A stretch of 5,070 nt of DNA. Origin: Sediminibacterium sp. GTDB taxonomy: Bacteria; Bacteroidota; Bacteroidia; Chitinophagales; Chitinophagaceae. How positions within the stretch are numbered: position 1 is the stretch's first letter; each line of letters starts with the position of its first letter. The stretch spans positions 1-5,070 of the forward strand of contig JAURIP010000134.1 of the NCBI GenBank assembly GCA_030832695.1, written 5' to 3'. Both the position numbers and the translations under genes were made by a program. The notes beneath the pieces were generated by a model. That model was not told the origin of the DNA. It was given only the letters and a program-made list of their open reading frames with translations, and did not search any database. Shown piece after piece: positions 1 through 5,070 of this stretch.

Positions 1-469
1 CCACCGCATCGGTCACAATGAGATCCATAAACCTTACCGCCATTTTTGCTGCCCATTTAAAATAGATGGCGCCAAATCCCTTCCATTTAGGTCGCATCCA
101 TTCCAATCCGTCTACATTTATTAATGTTGGCTTTTTAAACAACCTTGTAATTATCCCAAATGGGCCATTGGATACATTTAATACCAATACTACATCTGCA
201 TCTGAAAATGCTGCATGCCAAAAGGCTAAAAATGAATGTATGGGTTGGCTTAAACTTTTACTTTTGATGGTTGGAATATATTTTAAGTATATCCCATTTA
301 GTTGTTTCGGTTTTTGATCAAACAAATAGGAATGGCAATACACAGTAACCTGCGCTCCGCCGGTGACGATACGCTCCCCTATATTTTTTACCAATGTTTC
401 ATAGCCACTATATACATAGGGGTAGCCACGAGAACCAATGATAGCAATTTTTAAAGGGAGCTGCTTCAT
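1..469 (-). CDS. DUF1972-type GT4 glycosyltransferase (rhamnosyltransferase-like), N-terminal part only
   Basis: The reverse strand from the ATG at 469-467 stays open to the left edge, giving 156 codons with no stop. The protein opens MKQLPLKIAIIGSRGYP, then SGYETLVKNIGERI (about residues 21-34). This is the usual start of the DUF1972 (rhamnosyltransferase N-terminal) domain, where a Rossmann beta strand and glycine-rich loop (IIGSRG, 10-15) precede a Y/F-ET motif. The second hallmark, INVDGLEW followed by R-x-KW, lies at 117-129. Relatives are GT-B fold cytoplasmic enzymes, several of which transfer rhamnose from dTDP-rhamnose during capsule or O-antigen assembly; the sugar here cannot be read from sequence. 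Family members are usually about 360-400 residues, so roughly 60% is missing, including the nucleotide-sugar-binding C-terminal domain. The start is supported by the ATGA overlap (466-469) with the stop of the upstream GT4 gene, implying translational coupling and one operon. The call to the DUF1972 family is strong; substrate is unknown. Confidence 0.88.
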   Translation of the reverse strand, partial: MKQLPLKIAIIGSRGYPYVYSGYETLVKNIGERIVTGGAQVTVYCHSYLFDQKPKQLNGIYLKYIPTIKSKSLSQPIHSFLAFWHAAFSDADVVLVLNVSNGPFGIITRLFKKPTLINVDGLEWMRPKWKGFGAIYFKWAAKMAVRFMDLIVTDAV

Positions 470-1617
470 GAATGAAATAAGTTTGCTATATTATTTTCAA
501 ATGCCATTATGCTAAAATGTTGATTCACCCTTTGAATACATTTTTCCTTCATTTCCAATTGATCCTCCTTTTGTAATAGCTCATAAATTTTATTGGTTGC
601 AATCGTTACATCATGAATAGGAATAAATATTCCGGTTTCATTTTCAGCAATCATTTCGAGTGCGCCGCCTTGTGCAGTTACTACAACAGGAATGCCATAC
701 TGCATCGCTTCTAATACTACCGTGGGTAATGGGTCGGGTAATTGGGAGGGTAATATAAGAAGATCAATAGAGGAATAAAACTTATCCATTTCATGCTCAA
801 ATCCAGTATAAAAAATACGATCCTCTAATTGGTTATTTTTTATAAAATTTTGAATTTCGTCAACCAAATATTCATAGCCCGGGTATGCATCGCCAGTTAT
901 AATAAAATATAAAGGCGCGGCTGGATTGTTTTCTTTGCTTCGGTTTAATAATTGTTTGGCGATTTGTAAAAAATATTGTTGCCCCTTCCAAAAATGTACC
1001 CGCCCCGCCATGCCTATCACAATAGCTTCCTTAGGGATTTGGTATTGTGTTATAAAATTTACTTCGGTTGATTTTTCAACCGGCCCAATACCATTATATA
1101 CTACATGCATTTTGGAAAGTAATGATGGGCTATTTTTACTCCAATGATCCTGAACCGCTTTTGAAACACAAATGATTGTTGTAGTATAATGCATCATGAT
1201 CCATTGTATGGCGAGGAATAAAAATTTAGGCTTTTCTATAATTTCATGCACATGCCAAATATGCTTGATGTTATTTTTATTAGCTAGCCAGGCGCCTAGT
1301 AATACTGCAGTTGTATTTGCATATACTAAATCAATACCATTTTGGGATATGTATTTATTTAATAATGCACTGGCTTTATACCATTTATTGACTCTATTGA
1401 TAATGCCCAATGGGGTGAAATATTTTCTTCGTATAATACCAAGGTTAATGACTGCTACTTGGATATTTTCTTGTTTTAATTTTTCAACCAAGGGGCCTTC
1501 AGCTGAAACTACCACATAACAGGTATGCCCCTGCCTTTTTAATAATTGTACGGTTTGTAAAAATATTTTACTTGCGCCATATAAGTCTGATGAGCTATGT
1601 AGTAATAAAATGCGCAT
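466..1617 (-). CDS. GT4 family glycosyltransferase with a DX7E active-site variant
   Basis: A complete 383-residue retaining GT-B glycosyltransferase, normal length for GT4. It should transfer a sugar from a nucleotide-sugar donor to a growing glycan at the cytoplasmic membrane face. The N-terminal acceptor domain starts MRILLLHSSSDLYGASK, with the early loop (YGASK, 13-17) common in this group. HVHEIIEKP (122-130) and CVSKAV (150-155) follow, then the domain junction VVYNGI (172-177). The C-terminal donor domain starts at GMAGRVHFWKG (202-212), with TGF at 271-273 and the signature PDPLPTVVLEAM at 294-305. The usual EX7E pair is here Asp295 and Glu303, so the first acid is Asp rather than Glu, as occurs in GT4 proteins with a PDP-x-P-T-V-V-L-E-A-M block. 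It lies 9 bp after the acyltransferase gene and its TGA overlaps the start of the next gene. No Shine-Dalgarno sequence precedes the start. Donor and acceptor are not predictable. Confidence 0.93.
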   Translation of the reverse strand: MRILLLHSSSDLYGASKIFLQTVQLLKRQGHTCYVVVSAEGPLVEKLKQENIQVAVINLGIIRRKYFTPLGIINRVNKWYKASALLNKYISQNGIDLVYANTTAVLLGAWLANKNNIKHIWHVHEIIEKPKFLFLAIQWIMMHYTTTIICVSKAVQDHWSKNSPSLLSKMHVVYNGIGPVEKSTEVNFITQYQIPKEAIVIGMAGRVHFWKGQQYFLQIAKQLLNRSKENNPAAPLYFIITGDAYPGYEYLVDEIQNFIKNNQLEDRIFYTGFEHEMDKFYSSIDLLILPSQLPDPLPTVVLEAMQYGIPVVVTAQGGALEMIAENETGIFIPIHDVTIATNKIYELLQKEDQLEMKEKCIQRVNQHFSIMAFENNIANLFHS

Positions 1618-1626
1618 TTATAATTG

Positions 1627-2298
1627 TTAGGGCTTTCTTGATTTAATCCATTTTGCTGGAACGCCTGCCACAACACTATAGGGAGGCACATTTTCGGTAA
1701 CCACCGATCCGGCAGCAACTACGCTACCCTTGCCAATAGTAACCCCCGCTAAAATGATGCTATTTGCTGCTAGCCAACAATCATCTTCAATAATTACTTC
1801 TTTTTTTTCAACGCCCTGATCCCTAATTAAAATTTCAGGATGATCAAACACATGATTTTCCGCATAAATACTTACCCTTGGTGCAAGCATGACGTTATTG
1901 CCAATGGTAATTTTTCCAGAGCAGCCTATGTAATTATAGGGCCCAATATTTGAATTGTCACCCATTGTTAAACCCTCACCAATAGGGCCTCCGTATATAT
2001 TGGATGGCCTTATGATGGCATATTTTCCAATAGTTACGCGATTACCCAATTTGATTCCTTGAAGGGACAGGCAATTAATTTCGGCACCATCTTCAATAAT
2101 AGTATGATACCCTAATTGTAAATTTTTAGGATAAAAAATACGCACATTTTTACCGACCAATAATAATCCCTTGGCTGATTTTATCCTAAGGCGCATTAAC
2201 AAACCTCGGATAAAAAAGAAAAATAGATAGTAGTAGGTAATCATTTTATTTTGATTGCTCCAGCCGGCTTGAAATCTATTGTTTAATTGATTTTTCAT
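1627..2298 (-). CDS. Hexapeptide-repeat (left-handed beta-helix) O-acyltransferase
   Basis: A 223-residue protein of the trimeric hexapeptide acyltransferase family (maltose/galactoside acetyltransferase and WcaF-like), which usually moves an acetyl group from acetyl-CoA to a sugar hydroxyl. The N-terminal 45 residues contain an aromatic hydrophobic stretch (YYYLFFFFI, 22-30) and basic residues, which could help association with membrane-bound substrates. Repeats of the [LIV]-G-x4 type run from about 60 to 200, for example [27 protein letters not shown] and [15 protein letters not shown]. The helix is interrupted by a loop with NHVFDH (148-153), where His149 is the likely catalytic base. The ending [17 protein letters not shown] (205-221) is the typical family C-terminus. 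An in-frame stop at 2317-2319 and the absence of any ATG between it and 2298 fix the start. It is the first gene of the left minus-strand operon. Acetylation of a glycan residue is the likeliest role; serine acetyltransferase or a nucleotide-sugar N-acyltransferase is less likely. Confidence 0.9.
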   Translation of the reverse strand: MKNQLNNRFQAGWSNQNKMITYYYLFFFFIRGLLMRLRIKSAKGLLLVGKNVRIFYPKNLQLGYHTIIEDGAEINCLSLQGIKLGNRVTIGKYAIIRPSNIYGGPIGEGLTMGDNSNIGPYNYIGCSGKITIGNNVMLAPRVSIYAENHVFDHPEILIRDQGVEKKEVIIEDDCWLAANSIILAGVTIGKGSVVAAGSVVTENVPPYSVVAGVPAKWIKSRKP

Positions 2299-2319
2299 GC
2301 TATTGTAAAAATACTTTTA
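2287..2319 (+). promoter_or_regulatory. Possible Bacteroidota-type promoter for the plus-strand methyltransferase
   Basis: TTG at 2287-2289 is followed after 22 bases by TACTTTTA at 2312-2319. The known Bacteroidota primary sigma consensus is TTG, a spacer of about 17-23, then TAnnTTTG, so this site has 5 of 6 fixed -7 bases (last G is A). It would place transcription near 2325 and leave a leader of roughly 36 bases before the ATG at 2361. The -33 element lies inside the start of the divergent acyltransferase gene. The minus strand has only a poorer candidate, TATTCTTG reading 2358 to 2351, with no proper TTG upstream. In AT-rich DNA such matches arise easily by chance. Confidence 0.25.
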
Positions 2320-2320
2320 A

Positions 2321-2351
2321 GGTAATAGAATATGAAGTAAATTGTGTTACC
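2321..2351. repeat. Imperfect inverted repeat in the divergent intergenic region
   Basis: GGTAATA at 2321-2327 pairs with TGTTACC at 2345-2351, giving a 7-bp stem with one G-T wobble and a 17-base loop. It is the only dyad I noticed in the 62-bp region between the divergent acyltransferase and methyltransferase starts. It could be an operator or a weak leader hairpin for the plus-strand gene, but an arm this short is close to what chance gives. It has no T-run after it, so it is not a terminator. Confidence 0.2.
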
Positions 2352-2360
2352 AAGAATACG

Positions 2361-3314
2361 ATGAAAGAAAAGATTAAATACATTTTTATTAAGCTGTTAG
2401 ATATAGTCCTACTTCCTTTGACTTATCTTTTGTTGCCCATATATAAATTGGTAAAAAAATATGGGATCATTAATTTTCCCTTACAAGTGAAGGCCTTTAT
2501 CAAAACTGGGGTTTTCCCAATGCAGGACCATTATTATAACCCTCAATTTGTATATTCAAAAAGTTTTGATGCTAATAAAATTCGCAGTCTTCATTTAAAT
2601 TTTAATCTTGACAAGCAATTATCTGCATTAGCGCAGCTTAAATTTACGAATGAACTTACCTTTAAAAAAGAAGGTGACCCTTACCAAGGCATATTTTATT
2701 TAAACAATCCAGCTTATGGCCCCGGCGATGCCGATTTGTATTATTTAATGGTGCGTAATTTACAACCCAAAAAAATTATCGAAATAGGATCGGGATTTTC
2801 AACCATGGTTTGTTTATTAGCGATTGAAAAAAATAAGGACGCCGGTATCACTACTTCACTCACCTGTATTGAACCCTATGAAATTAACTGGTTGGATACG
2901 ACTAAAAACATTGAATTAATTCGTGAAAAAGTGGAGGACATCCCTGTTGATTATTTTAAACAATTACAGGAAAATGATATTTTGTTTATTGATTCCTCCC
3001 ACATTATCCGCCCCGAAAACGATGTGTTATTTGAGTACCTTGAAATTTTACCCGTATTGAACAAAGGGGTAATCATTCATATTCATGATATTTTTTCACC
3101 CCGACATTATCGCGCCGACTGGTTACAAAAGGACCTTCGTCTTTGGAATGAACAATACCTATTGGAAGCCTTTTTATATTATAATGATAGTTTTGAAATT
3201 ATTTATTCATTGAACTATCTTAAAACCAATCATTTTAACGCCACGCAGCAAACTTTGACTAATTTATCGGAACAGGACCAACCTGCATCCTTTTGGCTCA
3301 GAAAAATTAAGTAG
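2361..3314 (+). CDS. Class I SAM-dependent methyltransferase (Methyltransf_24-like) with hydrophobic N-terminus
   Basis: A complete 317-residue protein. Residues 7-30 form a hydrophobic stretch broken by single lysines (around IVLLPLTYLLLPIYKL), followed by VKKYG, which looks like a membrane-associating helix rather than a cleaved signal peptide. GVFPMQDHYYNPQF (50-63) and PAYGPGDADLYYL (117-129) are blocks typical of a methyltransferase group found in polysaccharide clusters. The Rossmann core starts with motif I, KIIEIGSGFST (138-148), then the acidic beta-2 end CIEPY (169-173, Glu171), DILFIDSSH (206-214) and IHIHDIF (239-245). A likely role is O-methylation of a sugar or glycan terminus using SAM; the acceptor is unknown. 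It is the only plus-strand gene here, divergent from the acyltransferase and ending 2 bp from the stop of the opposing methyltransferase gene. The ATG at 2361 is the first in frame, without a Shine-Dalgarno sequence. The family is clear; the substrate is not. Confidence 0.88.
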   Translation: MKEKIKYIFIKLLDIVLLPLTYLLLPIYKLVKKYGIINFPLQVKAFIKTGVFPMQDHYYNPQFVYSKSFDANKIRSLHLNFNLDKQLSALAQLKFTNELTFKKEGDPYQGIFYLNNPAYGPGDADLYYLMVRNLQPKKIIEIGSGFSTMVCLLAIEKNKDAGITTSLTCIEPYEINWLDTTKNIELIREKVEDIPVDYFKQLQENDILFIDSSHIIRPENDVLFEYLEILPVLNKGVIIHIHDIFSPRHYRADWLQKDLRLWNEQYLLEAFLYYNDSFEIIYSLNYLKTNHFNATQQTLTNLSEQDQPASFWLRKIK

Positions 3315-3316
3315 CA

Positions 3317-3985
3317 TTATAATTTTATAGCCGTATACGATTTTGGGATACCCAAAAACCTTTCCACCTGAATTTCAGCATCCGGAAATAATTGCTTAAA
3401 CCGATTATGCGTAAACATTAAAGTGGAGTGCGAAACTATAATTGCTGCTTTATACGTTTTAGCCTTGGGAAAATAGTTGATATTAAACGTCATGATCAGT
3501 AAGGCCCTAATCGGATGTGGCAAAAATTGAAATAAGGGCAACAAACTATGTGGCTCCAAAGGAAACCACAAGGAAGGTGTTTGTACAATGTATTTATCTG
3601 AAACCCGCCTTATTTCATCAGCAAATATTTGCTGATTTTCATAACTACCTACATGTTCAATCACTGAATTTGAAAAAATTAAATCCACATCTCCCTTTTG
3701 ATATGCTAAGCCTAAGCCATTGCCCATACTACTGGTAAATTGATTGCTATCGCTTTGTGGTATCTCACTGGTATATAAATTCAATAAATGAATTCTACAC
3801 GCTGGATGCTGCCAACCAATATTTTTCCAATACTGTATATCCCCACCAATATCTAATATTTTAAAATGGTCTTTTTGTATTAATTTTTCAATGCGGTTTT
3901 TTAAATAATCAAACCGTTTTTGACGAAACTGATTTACAAAAGAATCTTTTTTATTATGATTTACTAAAATTTTAAATATACTCAT
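3317..3985 (-). CDS. Class I SAM-dependent methyltransferase (Methyltransf_11-like), glycan cluster type
   Basis: A complete 222-residue protein. After a basic N-terminal helix region (FRQKRFDYLKNRIEKLI, 20-36) comes motif I as FKILDIGGD (41-49), then QYWKNIGW and IHLLNL (65-70). The central block DLIFSNSVIEHV (101-112) is the usual methyltransferase type 11 motif containing the IEH triplet. YIVQTPSLWFPLEPH (132-146) follows and resembles small methyltransferases from exopolysaccharide clusters that carry a P-x-E-P-H block. Two features differ from textbook members: motif I has GG-D rather than G-x-G-x-G, and the beta-2 strand ends in Asn69 (LLNL) where an acidic residue normally binds the SAM ribose. 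Its ATG overlaps the stop of the upstream GT4 gene (ATGA, 3982-3985), so the two are probably translated together. Methylation of a sugar or glycan end is the natural inference; a non-methylating SAM-fold role cannot be excluded. Confidence 0.85.
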   Translation of the reverse strand: MSIFKILVNHNKKDSFVNQFRQKRFDYLKNRIEKLIQKDHFKILDIGGDIQYWKNIGWQHPACRIHLLNLYTSEIPQSDSNQFTSSMGNGLGLAYQKGDVDLIFSNSVIEHVGSYENQQIFADEIRRVSDKYIVQTPSLWFPLEPHSLLPLFQFLPHPIRALLIMTFNINYFPKAKTYKAAIIVSHSTLMFTHNRFKQLFPDAEIQVERFLGIPKSYTAIKL

Positions 3986-5070
3986 GAATCAGCCATTGCT
4001 TTTTTAAATAATTGCATTAATGATTGTCCTGTTTTTTCCCAAGAAAAATTTTGCAATTGCGCATTCCCTTTTTCAATATAGGATCGGCGTAGCGCTTCAT
4101 CATTTAATAATAAGGTTATTGTTTGAGCGATATCGTTTACCTCAAAAGGATTAAAACTTTTAGCTCCTAAGCCTGCAACTTCAGGTAAACATGTATTATT
4201 TGCAATCACCACTGGAACCTTGTACTTAAACGCTTCCAATACAGGTATACCAAACCCCTCATTGATAGAGGGAAAAACATACAATTTAGCTTTTTGGTAT
4301 ATTGCTTGCACTTCATCATCATTTAAATACCCTGTCAAAATCACATCCCTTGATAGTTGTTCCTGGTTGATTGCATCAGTAATAGCTGCGGTATCATCTA
4401 AGGTTATTTTGTTGGAGGCTTTACCCACCAATACTAATTTTAAATTTGGGAAGCCCGACTGCTTAACCATTTTAAATGCACGAATGAGCGCAGGAATGTT
4501 TTTTCGTTTTTCCAAAGTACCCACATGTAAAATATAATCTGTATTTAAAATATCCTGAGTAGTTGCGGAAAATTGATTTTGGTTGTTTTGAGAATCTTTA
4601 TTTTGATTCTCGATCGTTTTGGGCGCCTCTCTAATCGCTATTATTTTACTTTGCGGTATGCCTGTGTACTTGGCCAATTGATTAGAAGCATATTGTGTGG
4701 GCGTTACTACAAATGCGGCTTTTTTTGCTGCTGCTAATCCTAAGTTTCTAAAAAACAATAGCCAATACTTATTATAATGCTGTGGGTATTCCCAAAAAAA
4801 AGCGTCGTGGAATACTGGGATGGTTTTAATACCCAATGAAAAATAAGGAACCATGAAGTCGGAGCAAAATAAAACTTGACAACCCAGGGCTTTGGATTTA
4901 TAAGGCAGGATAATTTGTTTCCAAAAAAAATAACTGAGTTGCTCTTTTATTTTTAACAAAAAATGATTGCCTGTATATGCTTTGTTCGAAGCATCTAAAA
5001 AATAGAAGATAAAACCAGGATGTTCCTTTTTTAATTCAATGACCAAGCTTTGCAAATAACTACGCGCACC
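3982..5070 (-). CDS. GT4 family glycosyltransferase (mannosyltransferase-like), N-terminus cut by window edge
   Basis: A GT-B retaining glycosyltransferase with 362 residues visible. The reading frame is open to base 5070. The TTG codon at 5055-5053 is not a credible start, because upstream codons add GARSY, giving GARSYLQSLVIEL, which matches the T-G-x-G-R-Y-x3-L loop near the beginning of many GT4 proteins. The real start probably lies a few tens of bases beyond the edge. Counting from Leu of that TTG as residue 1: HDAFFWEYP (83-91), FVVTPTQYA (115-123), GTLEKRKNIPALI (179-191) opening the donor domain, LTGYLNDDEV (240-249), and the classical EX7E motif in PSINEGFGIPVLEAF (262-276) with Glu266 and Glu274. 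An Asn/Gln-rich segment (149-167) sits between the two Rossmann domains. Resemblance to mannosyl- or similar hexosyltransferases is only general. It is upstream of and overlaps the methyltransferase gene by ATGA. No Shine-Dalgarno or promoter can be judged because the start is outside. Confidence 0.92.
   Translation of the reverse strand, partial: GARSYLQSLVIELKKEHPGFIFYFLDASNKAYTGNHFLLKIKEQLSYFFWKQIILPYKSKALGCQVLFCSDFMVPYFSLGIKTIPVFHDAFFWEYPQHYNKYWLLFFRNLGLAAAKKAAFVVTPTQYASNQLAKYTGIPQSKIIAIREAPKTIENQNKDSQNNQNQFSATTQDILNTDYILHVGTLEKRKNIPALIRAFKMVKQSGFPNLKLVLVGKASNKITLDDTAAITDAINQEQLSRDVILTGYLNDDEVQAIYQKAKLYVFPSINEGFGIPVLEAFKYKVPVVIANNTCLPEVAGLGAKSFNPFEVNDIAQTITLLLNDEALRRSYIEKGNAQLQNFSWEKTGQSLMQLFKKAMADS

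Noticed and set aside
926..1519. Open plus-strand frames at 926-1147 and 1196-1519
   Set aside because: They lie wholly antisense to the well-supported GT4 gene at 466-1617, have cysteine- and leucine-rich translations with no recognisable domain, and lack any start signal.
2019..2244. Later in-frame ATG codons as alternative starts for the acyltransferase (residues 19 and 35)
   Set aside because: The first ATG at 2298 follows an in-frame stop and keeps the N-terminal region usual for this acyltransferase group; no Shine-Dalgarno sequence favours a later start.
3517..4537. Open plus-strand frames at 3517-3738 and 4220-4537
   Set aside because: They are antisense to the methyltransferase and the right-hand GT4, whose conserved motifs are read on the minus strand; no independent support.
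1801..4930. Eight-base homopolymer runs (T8 at 1801-1808, A8 at 4794-4801, A8 at 4923-4930) as possible phase-variation tracts
   Set aside because: They encode ordinary Lys or Phe codons within intact frames, are short, and are expected in AT-rich DNA; nothing indicates that they switch.
1..5070. Search by eye for CRISPR arrays, tRNA genes, insertion sequences, toxin-antitoxin or phage-defence genes
   Set aside because: No spaced direct repeats, cloverleaf-like elements, transposase motifs or defence domains were seen, and nearly every base is accounted for by the six glycan-related genes.

Overview
The window is a gene-dense piece of a surface-glycan (exopolysaccharide, capsule or O-antigen type) biosynthesis cluster. 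It holds six genes and almost no non-coding DNA. The DNA is visibly AT-rich, and none of the readable starts has a convincing Shine-Dalgarno sequence. Together with the protein families present, this suggests a low-GC member of the Bacteroidota, possibly the Chitinophagia. The phylum is an inference of moderate confidence; I cannot name a genus.

Layout from left to right. A minus-strand group runs 2298 -> 1: a hexapeptide-repeat acyltransferase (1627-2298), a GT4 glycosyltransferase (466-1617), and a DUF1972/rhamnosyltransferase-like GT4 cut by the left edge (1-469). They are joined by a 9-bp gap and an ATGA stop/start overlap. A 62-bp divergent intergenic region (2299-2360) follows, the only real non-coding stretch. 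One plus-strand gene comes next, a class I SAM methyltransferase of the Methyltransf_24-like kind (2361-3314). It faces, with only 2 bp between stop codons, a second minus-strand pair: a Methyltransf_11-like methyltransferase (3317-3985) and a GT4 glycosyltransferase cut by the right edge (3982-5070), again joined by an ATGA overlap.

Read together, three GT4 enzymes would add sugars to a nucleotide- or lipid-linked precursor at the cytoplasmic face of the membrane. The acyltransferase and the two methyltransferases could decorate or cap the glycan or its sugar precursors. No Wzx flippase, Wzy polymerase, ABC exporter, initiating transferase or nucleotide-sugar synthesis gene is inside the window, so the type of polymer cannot be decided. 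I saw no tRNA, rRNA, CRISPR array, insertion sequence, toxin-antitoxin pair or defence system, and nothing that amounts to a clearly new system. The most notable points are the lone inverted methyltransferase with its butted 3' end, the DX7E variant active site in one GT4, the atypical SAM-binding region of the second methyltransferase, and an Asn/Gln-rich interdomain linker in the last GT4.
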